Source: Lacimicrobium alkaliphilum
Lineage (GTDB): Bacteria; Pseudomonadota; Gammaproteobacteria; Enterobacterales; Alteromonadaceae
Length of the DNA: 64,000 nucleotides
NCBI RefSeq assembly: GCF_001466725.1
Contig: NZ_CP013650.1
Span: forward strand, 3,162,001-3,226,000
Reading direction: 5' to 3'
Position 1 is the stretch's first letter, and each line of letters opens with the position of its first letter. The notes beneath the pieces were generated by a model. It did no database searches and had not been told where the DNA came from. It saw only the letters and a program-made list of their open reading frames with translations. A program made the translations under genes and the position numbers. This document shows, in pieces, positions 6,975 through 16,277 of the stretch.

Positions 6975-8903
6975 TCAATAACTGCTAAAAGCCCTACTTG
7001 AGTCTTTGTTGATATTGCTCTCAACACAGTTTCCGCCCTTCTCTTTAGCCTTATACAGTTTTTCATCAGCCTGATTAATAATCTCTGCCGGGGCTCGGTC
7101 CGGCGTGACCGTCACTGCCCCCATACTGATGCTGACAACATCCGCCTTACGGCTGTTAAATTCATGGGGAATTTGTAGTGCAGCGACCTTTGCCACCACC
7201 TCCGTTAAGAATGAGGCATTCGCGTTGACCAGGGCTTTGGGTATCAGTAAAGCAAATTCTTCGCCGCCGTAACGATAGGCCAGAACGCCATCCAGAGAGA
7301 GCAAGCACTGACTGACTTGTTGCAATACCCGATCCCCGGCCTCGTGCCCATAATGATCATTGAACAGCTTAAACGCATCAATATCGGCAAGAGCGAGAAT
7401 GTATGGGCTCTTTTCAGACAAAATTGTTTGCAGATCCCGATCAAAAGAGCGCCGGTTCATCAGCCCGGTGAGGCCGTCAATATGAGCCAGATGCTGAAGG
7501 CGCTTATTGGCTTCGGCGAGTTCTGCGGTTCTCTCGCTAACCTGTTTTTCCAGACTTTGCTGTGCCCGCACAAACCGTCTCGCCATGGTTCTGAACGCAT
7601 CCAGCGCCAGTTTTACTTCGCCCTTAAACCGCCACTGTTTGTCGCGGCTGGTAATCACATCCTGATAGTTTTTAGCATCCATTAACCCGGCAACCGAGGC
7701 GAGCCTGCGCAGAGGCTGAGAAACTTCCCGGTTGACCTGCCAATGTACAACCAGTAACAACAGCCCCAACATCAATAATCCGGTGATGCTTAACCGCAAT
7801 GGCTGAACACTGGCTTGTTCACGAATAAGATCGTGGGGATAGAGTGCCACATACCACCAATCCAGCCGGGGTACCTGTTGTAAAATCACCAGATGGTCCG
7901 GAACTGTATCCTCAAATACCTGTACGGAATTTACATCAGGCTGCGCCTTAATCAGGGCATAAACCGACTGATACAAAGGTTCATCATAATTATCATGGCT
8001 AAGTAAAGGCTGCTTTTTGAGGTTTTCACTGATGTTTGATGCGGCGATTAAATCCCCCTGATCGTTCAGGAGCATGTGGTTTGTGCCTGCATGCCTTCCT
8101 GTTTGCAAATCAGTCAGTAACTTATCCAGTTCCACATCGAAACTGGCATTCGCCAGATGTCTGCCGTTAAGATCTATGGGTTGTTGATAAGTGATGGTCC
8201 AGACATCGGCGGAGGAATCATAGTAAAGGCCAGTCCAGTTTGGCTCCCGTTCGGGGTTCTGCGACTGCAGGCTGGAGCGCAGAACACTGTAATCGGTCAT
8301 GATCAGGTTTTCGTCCGCAATGCGCCCCCAGGGACTGTCCTCTGAATACATAATCAGTGCATTTTCCGGCATCGACAAATGACTGTTGCTGACCACTTTT
8401 GACCAGGCCGGCCCCAGTTCATTCAGAGTCAAGGTGGCGGCAACAATACGGGCTTTGCGTTCATCATCCAGCGGCTCATCTGATTTACCGACAAAGGCCG
8501 ACACGCCTTTTATCGAGCGCTGATTTTCGGTAACACCGTCAAAGTATTGCTGCTTCAGCCGTTTGACGCCCTCAGAAGTCTGCTCAAACCAGTTGTCAAA
8601 TAGTGCGCTACTGCCAGGTGCATGGTCTTGCTGAAGACGATACTGGCGGAGAAAGGACTGGGCCAGAATGTCGGCATTGTCAGCAACCTGAGCAAACAAC
8701 ATCTCCGTCGGTACCAGTGCCATCTGAATATCTTGTTTCAATGACGTGACAATCTGCTCCTGAGAGCGCGGGTAAGTTGAGAAAAAGGTAATAGTGGAGG
8801 CAACAACAAGAACCAATAAGGCCCAAAAGGTGATCCGTAACACCAGTCGCCTGCCTAATTGCTCCTGAGGATGGAGTTGTCTGTTCTGATCTCTTCGTTC
8901 CAA
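6975..8903 (-). CDS. Membrane diguanylate cyclase with periplasmic sensor
   Basis: A 642-residue protein: transmembrane helix at about 24-45, a large extracytoplasmic Cache-like sensor (about 46-365), a second helix (LLMLGLLLLVVHW), a HAMP-like linker, a short coiled coil (QQSLEKQVSERTAELAEANK) and a C-terminal GGDEF domain with active-site GGEEF. It should make cyclic-di-GMP from two GTP in response to an extracellular ligand. The inhibitory RxxD site normally five residues before the active loop is not present (LDGV occupies that place), so product inhibition may be weak. The frame opens with TTG at 8903 and has no nearby ATG or clear ribosome site, so the exact start is uncertain. Confidence 0.92.
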   Translation of the reverse strand: MERRDQNRQLHPQEQLGRRLVLRITFWALLVLVVASTITFFSTYPRSQEQIVTSLKQDIQMALVPTEMLFAQVADNADILAQSFLRQYRLQQDHAPGSSALFDNWFEQTSEGVKRLKQQYFDGVTENQRSIKGVSAFVGKSDEPLDDERKARIVAATLTLNELGPAWSKVVSNSHLSMPENALIMYSEDSPWGRIADENLIMTDYSVLRSSLQSQNPEREPNWTGLYYDSSADVWTITYQQPIDLNGRHLANASFDVELDKLLTDLQTGRHAGTNHMLLNDQGDLIAASNISENLKKQPLLSHDNYDEPLYQSVYALIKAQPDVNSVQVFEDTVPDHLVILQQVPRLDWWYVALYPHDLIREQASVQPLRLSITGLLMLGLLLLVVHWQVNREVSQPLRRLASVAGLMDAKNYQDVITSRDKQWRFKGEVKLALDAFRTMARRFVRAQQSLEKQVSERTAELAEANKRLQHLAHIDGLTGLMNRRSFDRDLQTILSEKSPYILALADIDAFKLFNDHYGHEAGDRVLQQVSQCLLSLDGVLAYRYGGEEFALLIPKALVNANASFLTEVVAKVAALQIPHEFNSRKADVVSISMGAVTVTPDRAPAEIINQADEKLYKAKEKGGNCVESNINKDSSRAFSSY

Positions 8904-9093
8904 CTGCGAGAACCATTAAAAATCGTTGCCAGAATAATAGCTTATCTGATTACGTTCCACTACCGCCAAAAAGCGTGCCGGTGCAGTACAAAACGACCAT
9001 TTAGCGCTGCTACACAGACCCTGGAGTCTGGTTATTCCCTCCAGGCTATCGGGCGGCATTAACGGCAGGATTGAGCGCAGTCTTCGCTGACAA

Positions 9094-9119
9094 CCCAGAA
9101 CACATTCTCGTGTTCTGGG
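9094..9119. repeat. Perfect 10-bp inverted repeat between divergent genes
   Basis: CCCAGAACAC, a six-base loop, then GTGTTCTGGG. It lies in the 303-base gap between the divergent cyclase and STAS-like genes, about 88 bases before the latter. Neither strand has a T-run after it, so it is not a standard terminator; an operator or mRNA leader hairpin is more likely. Confidence 0.6.
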
Positions 9120-9206
9120 TAAAAGTCATCTGGCCCGAAAATCATTTTTCTGCCGCGGGTGCTACACTTTCCAACAATCAAAATGATGCGACGGGGTGTT
9201 ATTAGT

Positions 9207-9656
9207 ATGTTTATGGGGCATGGAATCTATGCCGTCGAACATGACAGAGAGATTATCGTATTTGTCGCCCAAGGCGCATGGAATGTGGAGGCATCGCAAA
9301 GCGCAACAAAACTGATTTCTAAGTATGTAAACTCTATATCCAATCAGGAGTTTGCCATTATTGCTGATACCAGCCAGGTGGAAGGCATAACGCCAGACAG
9401 CGCTGAGGTCTGGTCAGAGGCGGTTAATGAGTGGCACCAGAAAGGCCATACCACGCTCGCCAGAGTGGATAATCCCGAGTCAGCGCACTACAAAGTATTT
9501 TTATCAAGGTTTGACGAGTTTGCTAAACAGCACCAGCAACTCAGAATATGTGATTCGCGGGAAGACGCGCTGGAATGGCTACATAGTGAAGGTTTCAGGG
9601 GCTTTGAAAATGGTCTTCCAAATCTGCAATATGTTGACGGGCTGAATGCAAAGTAA
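9207..9656 (+). CDS. STAS/SpoIIAA-like hypothetical protein
   Basis: About 149 residues. The start is placed at ATG 9207 with GGGG upstream; a GTG at 9159 would extend it by 16 residues. The pattern of strands and helices (IYAVEHDREIIVFVAQGAWN, a helix, EFAIIADTSQVEG, a helix, then a final strand) resembles small SpoIIAA-like/STAS proteins, cytosolic alpha/beta domains of unknown role in many proteobacteria. It is divergent from the diguanylate cyclase and convergent with the AraC-type regulator. The fold assignment is inferred from the pattern; no function can be given. Confidence 0.6.
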   Translation: MFMGHGIYAVEHDREIIVFVAQGAWNVEASQSATKLISKYVNSISNQEFAIIADTSQVEGITPDSAEVWSEAVNEWHQKGHTTLARVDNPESAHYKVFLSRFDEFAKQHQQLRICDSREDALEWLHSEGFRGFENGLPNLQYVDGLNAK

Positions 9657-9698
9657 TGGTGCCGAAACGAGATATCGCTGTATTCAGCAGGTAGTATT

Positions 9699-10883
9699 TC
9701 AGACAATCCGTTCATCGGGTTTATGATCCCGGTATTCTCCCGGCGTCATGCCGGTATGCAGCTTAAATGCTTTATAGAATGACGAGCGGGCGTTAAAACC
9801 AACACTTAGTGCCACATCCAATACCGATTGCTGATTGGCCAGAATCAGGGGTTTGGCGGCATCAATACGCCAGCGGTTGATATAATCGAAAAAAGTCTGG
9901 CCAAGTGTTTCGTTCAGTGTCTGTGACAGGTAATTGGGCGTCACGCCAATATGCTTTGCCAGCCTGGTCAGAGAAATGTCAGAGTCAAGATACAGCTTGT
10001 CGTCGCGCATGGCGTTTTCCAGCTTGTCAGCAATGCGTTTTGACTGTTCGTCGCCCAGGGAGGAACGCTGATATTTAGCAGCATTTTCTGTTGCCAAAAC
10101 TGGCGTAATAACCTCCTGCGGCGCCAGATAGTGGCCTTCAAAGCCCGGACGCTGCCACAAGCCCCAGGCCGATAATAACCAAACCAGTGCCCATACCATC
10201 CACGCCCCACCCTCGCGGCTGAGCACAGCATCAAGGTAAAGGTTGTCAGTGATCACCGACAGCGCAGCCAGCACCCAGGCAACGCCCAAGCCCCCCATCA
10301 ACAGGGTGATCCAGTGCAGTTCGCGGTTTTCGTTATTGGCAAACTGTTGTTTCAGGGTTTGACGATAACGTTTCAGTCTTTTAACAATTCGTACCAGATA
10401 GTAGCCAGATTGCGCAATCCAGCCCATTACCAACGTGAATACCGCAATCATCAGCGCACCAACATATCCGCTCATGTCGCCTGTGCCGTTTGTCAGCAGA
10501 GGGATTTTGATTTCATCGGGCAGCAAGCCGGTAAGCAGCGCACAAACTGCGCCGATTATCGCCAGCGCAAAATGCCTGAAATTTTTGTTCTGCCACTGCC
10601 AGGGCTTTTCGCTGGTCAGTGAGGCGATATAAAACCACAGTAATGGCCCTAAGCTAAGCAGGGCCGGTAACATCAGCAACAATGACAGCACCCGGCCAGC
10701 CGGAGCATAAACATCGACAACGGGGCGGGCTATTAATACCAGTAACGTCAGCAGTACGGCCGCAAGAAACTTATGCGATACCGGCGATGAGGAGCGTGAA
10801 AAAATCAGCGTCACCGCCAGTAAAATCTGTCCTGCGGTTGCCAGGGTGATGTCGAACACCAGGTTGCTTGCTGTATTTTCCAT
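9699..10883 (-). CDS. Membrane-bound AraC-family regulator
   Basis: A 394-residue protein with about six or seven hydrophobic segments in the first 235 residues and a C-terminal AraC-type DNA-binding domain (about 290-385: ISLTRLAKHIGVTPNYLSQ and the second helix-turn-helix ending in SVGFNARSSFYKAFK, then GMTPGEYR). This layout is known for membrane-embedded one-component regulators that sense a signal in the membrane. It is divergent from the DUF2306 membrane protein, a plausible target. Start at ATG 10883. Confidence 0.88.
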   Translation of the reverse strand: MENTASNLVFDITLATAGQILLAVTLIFSRSSSPVSHKFLAAVLLTLLVLIARPVVDVYAPAGRVLSLLLMLPALLSLGPLLWFYIASLTSEKPWQWQNKNFRHFALAIIGAVCALLTGLLPDEIKIPLLTNGTGDMSGYVGALMIAVFTLVMGWIAQSGYYLVRIVKRLKRYRQTLKQQFANNENRELHWITLLMGGLGVAWVLAALSVITDNLYLDAVLSREGGAWMVWALVWLLSAWGLWQRPGFEGHYLAPQEVITPVLATENAAKYQRSSLGDEQSKRIADKLENAMRDDKLYLDSDISLTRLAKHIGVTPNYLSQTLNETLGQTFFDYINRWRIDAAKPLILANQQSVLDVALSVGFNARSSFYKAFKLHTGMTPGEYRDHKPDERIV

Positions 10884-11071
10884 GTTTAGTCATTACCCAT
10901 TTTGCATACTCATCATATAGCCAAAACCCATCCACGACAGCGCCAGATACCTGTCCGCCTGCTCACAGAGACAGTCAATACCTGTCTTCGCCGTCACGCC
11001 AGGACGACAACCCTCGCGGATTCATGCAGATTACACCGGCACCTCAGCACAAATCAAAGGAAGCAAGCATC

Positions 11072-11743
11072 ATGTCTCTCATTATGTGGGTTCACGTTAT
11101 TTTTGGCACCCTGGCCGTACTGGCGGGTTTTATGGCCCTGGTTGCCCCTAAAGGCCAGGCCTGGCACATCCGGGCCGGTAAACTCTATGTCCTGACAATG
11201 TTGATAATGGCTGCCGCCGGTGGGCTGGCCGCCCTGCTATTGCCACAGGCTATCAATGTGTTTGCGGCGGGCCTGACCGCCTATCTGGTTATGACCGCCT
11301 GGCACGCCGCAAATAAAAAACAGCTGGGCCGTGACCCTTTTGAAATCATCAGCTGTGTGTTTATTCTCACTATCGCCAGCATCTGCCTTGGCATAGGTGT
11401 TGAGGCCATGAACAGTGCCGAAGGTGCCTACCACGGTTATACCTATGATGCCTATTTTATCATTGGCGGCATCGCCGCTTTTGCGGCCCTGATGGATATC
11501 AGCTTACTGATCCGCGGCAATGTTGCCGGTAAGCAGCGCATTGCCCGGCATATCTGGCGCATGTCGGTATCTTATTTCATCGCTGTGGGTTCATTATTTG
11601 AAGGGCCCGGGGCTCAAGCCTTCCCTGACTTTCTGCGCGAATCGGGAGTGTTAGGGATTCCGGCACCACTGGTGATTTTGTTTATGCTGTACTGGTTAAT
11701 CAGAACCCTGATGCCCCGGCCTGGTTTTAAGTTCAGTCACTGA
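11072..11743 (+). CDS. DUF2306-like multi-pass membrane protein
   Basis: About 223 residues with six or seven hydrophobic segments starting immediately at the N-terminus (MSLIMWVHVIFGTLAVLAGF). The early HV..G..A..AG pattern, with His at the membrane face, and the later RHIWRMS segment resemble DUF2306 proteins. The frame is open further upstream, but ATG 11072 with AAAGGAAG ahead is the natural start because the upstream part is polar and low-quality. The gene is divergent from the membrane AraC regulator at 9699-10883. Substrate and role unknown. Confidence 0.75.
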   Translation: MSLIMWVHVIFGTLAVLAGFMALVAPKGQAWHIRAGKLYVLTMLIMAAAGGLAALLLPQAINVFAAGLTAYLVMTAWHAANKKQLGRDPFEIISCVFILTIASICLGIGVEAMNSAEGAYHGYTYDAYFIIGGIAAFAALMDISLLIRGNVAGKQRIARHIWRMSVSYFIAVGSLFEGPGAQAFPDFLRESGVLGIPAPLVILFMLYWLIRTLMPRPGFKFSH

Positions 11744-11878
11744 CCCTGCGCCTGGTTCACTGAAGCAGTCAGAACACCGGCATCGCAACACCAGATATTG
11801 TTATTTAGAGTTAGAAATGGATTTCATCTACTATTGCCTTCACAGATTGAAACTGAACATTGTCTGATAAGGTGTCTG

Positions 11879-12274
11879 ATGAATATTGGTGAAGCGGCGC
11901 AGCGTACCGGGCTTAGCAATAAAATGATCCGCCACTATGAAGCGCAGGGGTTATTTACACCGGCTGGTCGCAGTGAAGCCGGATACCGCTTATACAGTGA
12001 ACATAATATTCAGGTGTTATGTTTTATTCGCCAGGCACGGCGGCTGGATTTCTCCATTCCTCAGATTGCCGGGTTATTGCAGCTGTGGCACAACCCGCAG
12101 CGCTCAAGCCGTGATGTCAAGGAAATGGCCGAGGCGCATCTGGCTGAGGTCAATCAGAAGCTACGTGAACTGAAGTCGATGAAAACAACATTAGAGTCGA
12201 TGATCCATGCCTGTAAGGGCAATGATGATCCAGCCTGTGCCATTCTCAGCACGCTGGAAAATCCCATAAAATAG
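11879..12274 (+). CDS. cueR: CueR-type copper-responsive MerR regulator
   Basis: A 131-residue MerR protein. The N-terminal winged helix (MNIGEAAQRTGLSNKMIRHY) is followed by a dimerisation helix and a metal loop with Cys112 and Cys120 (CKGNDDPAC), the same positions and x7 spacing as E. coli CueR; Ser77, which goes with monovalent-metal selectivity, is also present. Start at ATG 11879; the open frame upstream is not needed. It sits just before copA with a MerR-type promoter in the gap, so it should sense Cu(I)/Ag(I) and activate copA by DNA untwisting. The gene pair is an efflux-based copper tolerance module. Confidence 0.9.
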   Translation: MNIGEAAQRTGLSNKMIRHYEAQGLFTPAGRSEAGYRLYSEHNIQVLCFIRQARRLDFSIPQIAGLLQLWHNPQRSSRDVKEMAEAHLAEVNQKLRELKSMKTTLESMIHACKGNDDPACAILSTLENPIK

Positions 12275-12277
12275 CCC

Positions 12278-12308
12278 TTGACCCTGACACTATGGTAAGG
12301 ACGATACT
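12278..12308 (+). promoter_or_regulatory. CueR-type promoter of copA
   Basis: A -35 element TTGACC (12278-12283) and a -10 element GATACT (12303-12308) are separated by 19 bases, the over-long spacer typical of MerR-family promoters. An imperfect dyad CCTT...AAGG overlaps the -35 and spacer. It begins 4 bases after the cueR stop and 33 bases before the copA start. Confidence 0.75.
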
Positions 12309-12340
12309 GGGCTTCGGGTATTGAAACCAGGGGAAACCTC

Positions 12341-14806
12341 ATGACCGCCAATCACCACCAGGCAAACAAAGAGCTACACCTGCAACTCAGCGGCTTAAGC
12401 TGCGCCTCGTGCGTAAAGCGGGCCGAAAAAGCGCTGACAGACACGCCGGGGGTGCACAGCGCCACCGTCAACCTGGCCAGTGAAAGTGCCAGTGTCACAG
12501 CCGATGCCGATACCGGGCTGTCTGAGGTGCTGCAAGCCTTACAAAATGCCGGTTACCCGGCGCGCACAGAGATGATGACGCTGGATCTGTTTGGCATGAA
12601 TTGCGCCTCCTGTGTCGCCAAGGTGGAAACAGCACTGCAACAGCTCGGTGGTGTTATCAGTGCCCGCGTTAATCTCGCTTCCGAACAGGCCCGCATTGAA
12701 ATACTCGAAGGTGAAACAACGGCGCAGCAACTGATCAGTGCAGTGCGCGAAGCCGGTTACGACGCCAAAGTTCATGGCAGCGATGCGACCGCCGGCACAG
12801 ATCATAAACAACAGGAACAGCAAAGCCTGAAACGTTCTCTGTGGCTGGCGGCATTATTGACCCTGCCGGTATTTATTATGGAGATGGGCGGCCATCTTAT
12901 TGCGCCCTTTGGTCACTGGCTGATGGAGAGCCTTGGCCAGGGCACCAACTGGACAATTCAGTTTATTTTAACCACCGCAGTGCTTGCCCTGCCCGGCCGC
13001 CGTTTTTTCCGTATCGGTTTTCCGGCTCTGATCAAAGGCTCGCCGGATATGAACTCACTGGTGGCGCTGGGTACCTCAGCCGCCTGGCTGTTTTCATCGG
13101 TGGCGCTGTTTTTGCCACAGTTATTACCCGCAGGAACCCGGCACGTGTATTTTGAGGCGGCGGCGGTGATCGTAACCCTGATCCTGCTCGGCCGTTACCT
13201 TGAAGCCCGGGCCAAGGGGCGCACCGGCGATGCCATTAAACGCTTAATCGGCATGCAGGCAAAAACCGCCCGGGTTAAACGTAACGGCGAGGTTAAGGAT
13301 ATAGCCCTGGAAGAGCTGGTCAAAGATGATCAGGTCATTGTCAGGCCCGGTGAGCGTATTCCGGTCGATGGCGATGTTAACGAGGGCAGTTCCTGGGTGG
13401 ATGAGTCTATGCTCACCGGTGAGCCGGTGCCGGTGGAAAAACACCCCGGTGATCAGGTGGTGGGCGGCACCGTCAACAAAAATTCGGTACTGACCCTCAC
13501 CGCCACCAAAGTCGGCGCCGACAGTGTACTGGCACAGATTATCCGTATGGTGGAACAGGCTCAGGGCACCCGCTTGCCGGTACAGGCATTGGTTGACAAA
13601 GTCACCTCGGTGTTTGTGCCAGTGGTGATGTTAACGGCCCTGCTGACCTTTGCCCTGTGGTTATGGCTGGGGCCGGATCCGGCACTGACCTTTGCTTTGG
13701 TTAATGCCGTTGCGGTGCTGATTATTGCCTGCCCCTGTGCCATGGGCCTGGCAACGCCGGTTTCAATTATGGTGGGAACCGGGCGGGCAGCCGAAAACGG
13801 CGTGCTGTTCCGCAAAGGCGAGGCCCTGCAAACGCTGCGCAGTGCCTCGGTTATCGCGCTGGATAAAACCGGCACCCTGACTAAAGGCAAACCGGAAATG
13901 ACCGATTTCGAGGTGGCCCAAGGCATGGACGAAAACACCTTGCTGGCGATGGTGGCCGCGATTGAAGATAACTCAGAGCATCCTATCGCCGAAGCCATTG
14001 TCAGAGCCGCAAAAAAGCGGGAACTGTCATTGCCACCAATCAGCGATTTTAACACCCATGCGGGCATGGGCGTGCAGGCACAAACACAAGGCCATCGCCT
14101 GGAAATCGGCGCGGATCGCTACCTGCAAAAACTGGGTTATGAACTTGGAACATTTGAAGACTCCGCCACAAAACTTGCCGGTGAGGGTAAAACACCGCTG
14201 TATGTAGCCCTTGATGGCAAAACCGTGGCCGTGATCGCGGTGGCAGATACCCTTCGTGAAGGCTCTGTTGAGGCGGTAAAGGCATTTCATCACTTAGGGC
14301 TTAAAGTGGCCATGGTAACAGGTGATAACTGCCGTACTGCCGAGGCTATTGCCAGGAAACTGGGGATTGATGATGTGATGGCCGAGGTGATGCCAGACGG
14401 CAAAGTCGAAGCGGTTAAACAACTGCGCCAGAGATATGGCCAGCTGGCCTTTGTGGGCGATGGCATTAATGATGCCCCTGCCCTGGCAGAGGCCGATGTG
14501 GGCATTGCCGTTGGCACAGGTACCGATGTGGCCATTGAGTCAGCCGATGTGGTGCTGATGCGCGATGATCTGCGCGGCGTGGTCAATGCTTTTGCCATCA
14601 GCCGTGCCACCCTGCGTAATATCCGCCAGAATCTGTTCTGGGCTTTTGCCTACAACGCCGTCTTAATTCCGGTGGCCACAGGCCTGTTGTTTCCGTGGTT
14701 TGGTATATTACTCTCACCCATGCTGGCGGCAGGGGCCATGGCCCTGTCCAGTGTGTTTGTGCTGACCAATGCACTGCGATTAAGAGGGTTTAAGAGCCAG
14801 TACTGA
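12341..14806 (+). CDS. copA: Cu(I)-exporting P1B-type ATPase CopA
   Basis: An 821-residue P1B ATPase. Two heavy-metal-binding domains come first, with CASC at residues 21-24 and 88-91, followed by eight expected membrane helices. Other marks are TGEP in the actuator domain, the transport motif CPC in [11 protein letters not shown] (near 463), the phosphorylated Asp in DKTGTLT (near 507), and the [10 protein letters not shown] hinge. It pumps Cu(I) from the cytosol to the periplasm using ATP. A GGGGAAA ribosome site precedes ATG 12341. It is under a CueR-type promoter and follows cueR directly. Confidence 0.96.
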   Translation: MTANHHQANKELHLQLSGLSCASCVKRAEKALTDTPGVHSATVNLASESASVTADADTGLSEVLQALQNAGYPARTEMMTLDLFGMNCASCVAKVETALQQLGGVISARVNLASEQARIEILEGETTAQQLISAVREAGYDAKVHGSDATAGTDHKQQEQQSLKRSLWLAALLTLPVFIMEMGGHLIAPFGHWLMESLGQGTNWTIQFILTTAVLALPGRRFFRIGFPALIKGSPDMNSLVALGTSAAWLFSSVALFLPQLLPAGTRHVYFEAAAVIVTLILLGRYLEARAKGRTGDAIKRLIGMQAKTARVKRNGEVKDIALEELVKDDQVIVRPGERIPVDGDVNEGSSWVDESMLTGEPVPVEKHPGDQVVGGTVNKNSVLTLTATKVGADSVLAQIIRMVEQAQGTRLPVQALVDKVTSVFVPVVMLTALLTFALWLWLGPDPALTFALVNAVAVLIIACPCAMGLATPVSIMVGTGRAAENGVLFRKGEALQTLRSASVIALDKTGTLTKGKPEMTDFEVAQGMDENTLLAMVAAIEDNSEHPIAEAIVRAAKKRELSLPPISDFNTHAGMGVQAQTQGHRLEIGADRYLQKLGYELGTFEDSATKLAGEGKTPLYVALDGKTVAVIAVADTLREGSVEAVKAFHHLGLKVAMVTGDNCRTAEAIARKLGIDDVMAEVMPDGKVEAVKQLRQRYGQLAFVGDGINDAPALAEADVGIAVGTGTDVAIESADVVLMRDDLRGVVNAFAISRATLRNIRQNLFWAFAYNAVLIPVATGLLFPWFGILLSPMLAAGAMALSSVFVLTNALRLRGFKSQY

Positions 14807-14838
14807 ACACGGTAGAATAGCCGCCGGGTAATAACGAA

Positions 14839-15654
14839 ATGAACACCATGCATTCAACATCCGCAATGAATATTGAAGCTGCAGATGCCCTTAATTTCAG
14901 GCTCAGGCAGCCGGTTGCTTATCTGCGTCCCTGGGTTGACCTGTATTACTCTATGCAGCGGCCAGCGCCTGAGCCCACAGGCCGCTGCCGTAATCTGTAT
15001 CCTGACGGTGGCGCAACCCTACAGTTTGATTTTTCCCATCAGCATGGTGTTAAGGTTTCCTTTAACCTGCAACACACCAGGCAGCAAAAGTGCTTTGATG
15101 GTCCTCTTGATTGCGCGGCGGTGCGGTTTAAGCCCGGTGGTGCCTATGCGCTTTTTGGCTTAAGCGCCGCCGAGCTGGCCGGTGCTGATGCAGATGCGCT
15201 GCTGATGAAGGCCGGTATTAATGGATTATGTGAACAATTAGCGAATGTTCGTGAGCCTTCACAAAGACTTCAGCGAATAGAAGGCTTTCTGACGTTGCGC
15301 ATGCAAACTCACAATACGCGAGCGGGACTGATACAACAATGGCTCGGGGCCCTGCCCGCGGCACCGCAGGAGATCCGCGCGCAACTGCAGACAAAAGGCA
15401 TTGCCAGGCGAAAGCTGGAGCGGGCATTTCGTGTTGAAACCGGTTTTTCACCCGGTCAGTTGTATAACCTGCACCGCCACAAAGCCATTCGTAATCTGCT
15501 AGTCAGACAACCTCAGTTGCCGTTATCGGATATTGCCCTGCAATATGGCTTTTATGATCAGGCTCATTTTATCCGCCAGTTTACAGGTGCTACGGGCAAC
15601 AGCCCGGGCCAATACCGTCGACGCAAGTTGTCGCAATTTTACAATAGCAACTAA
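14839..15654 (+). CDS. AraC-family transcriptional regulator
   Basis: A 271-residue protein with an N-terminal domain of the DUF6597 type (about 20-130; RPWVDLYYSMQRP, LYPDGGATLQF) and a C-terminal AraC helix-turn-helix pair (about 170-265; LSDIALQYGFYDQAHFIRQF, then GNSPGQYRR). Members with this layout usually regulate a neighbouring operon in response to a small ligand. It starts 33 bases after copA but is unlikely to be part of copper control. The next gene downstream, an AhpD-like protein, is the best candidate target. Confidence 0.85.
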   Translation: MNTMHSTSAMNIEAADALNFRLRQPVAYLRPWVDLYYSMQRPAPEPTGRCRNLYPDGGATLQFDFSHQHGVKVSFNLQHTRQQKCFDGPLDCAAVRFKPGGAYALFGLSAAELAGADADALLMKAGINGLCEQLANVREPSQRLQRIEGFLTLRMQTHNTRAGLIQQWLGALPAAPQEIRAQLQTKGIARRKLERAFRVETGFSPGQLYNLHRHKAIRNLLVRQPQLPLSDIALQYGFYDQAHFIRQFTGATGNSPGQYRRRKLSQFYNSN

Positions 15655-15703
15655 AATAATCCGGGTAGTGTTATGGCTCCGATGATATAGACAGGAGCTA
15701 ATA

Positions 15704-16147
15704 ATGAACGCTAAGGTTAGACGACTCACCCGTGAACAGGTCTATAAAATACAGCCTGCTCTGTCACAATCGCTGATCAGGCTGGGAGAAGCGGCGACCT
15801 CATCCTTACCAAAATCACTCACCCACTTAATCAGAATACGGGTATCACAAATCAATGGCTGCGCATTCTGTCTCACCATGCACTCGCAGGAAGCGCGGCG
15901 GGACGGTGAAGATCAGGCGCGGCTGGATGTGCTGTCGGCATGGCGCGAAGCCCACTGTTTTGACCAGCAGGAAAAGATGGCGCTGCTATTGGCGGAGACT
16001 ATTACCCATATCGGCGACCAGCAGTTACCGGACGGGGTTTATGCAGAAGTTACCGCCGTCTTTAGTGAGCAGGAACTGGTGAATTTAATCGCCTGTATCA
16101 TAGAAATTAATAGCTGGAACCGGATTGCGATTACCTTTCGCTTTTAA
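15704..16147 (+). CDS. Carboxymuconolactone decarboxylase/AhpD-like protein
   Basis: A 147-residue protein of the CMD/AhpD superfamily. The diagnostic NGCAFCLTMH motif gives Cys53, Cys56 and His60, the redox pair of alkylhydroperoxidase-like members, followed by a helical C-terminal part. Such proteins reduce peroxides or act as thiol oxidoreductases in the cytosol. An AGGAG ribosome site precedes ATG 15704. It lies 49 bases after an AraC regulator on the same strand, a pairing often seen for this family. The physiological electron donor is not evident. Confidence 0.85.
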   Translation: MNAKVRRLTREQVYKIQPALSQSLIRLGEAATSSLPKSLTHLIRIRVSQINGCAFCLTMHSQEARRDGEDQARLDVLSAWREAHCFDQQEKMALLLAETITHIGDQQLPDGVYAEVTAVFSEQELVNLIACIIEINSWNRIAITFRF

Positions 16148-16277
16148 TTAGAGGTACCAACCGTCGTCCGGGAAGACGGTTAAGGGTTGTTGATAGTATA
16201 CGTTGTGGAGTTAAGGTTTTCTTAATGCTAAGGTAGTACCCGTTAAATATGTTCACTGTTCACAACAGGCCAGCACC

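Noticed and set aside
8680..8916. An ATG-started frame overlapping the cyclase N-terminus, suggesting a frameshift there
   Set aside because: The cyclase frame keeps the transmembrane helix intact from TTG 8903, while the other frame is low-complexity and unrelated.
9094..9119. The 10-bp hairpin as a transcription terminator
   Set aside because: Neither strand has a T-run after the stem, and it lies between divergent gene starts.
13561..14067. A 168-residue antisense frame inside copA
   Set aside because: It is a shadow of the high-GC copA codons; copA itself is unambiguous.
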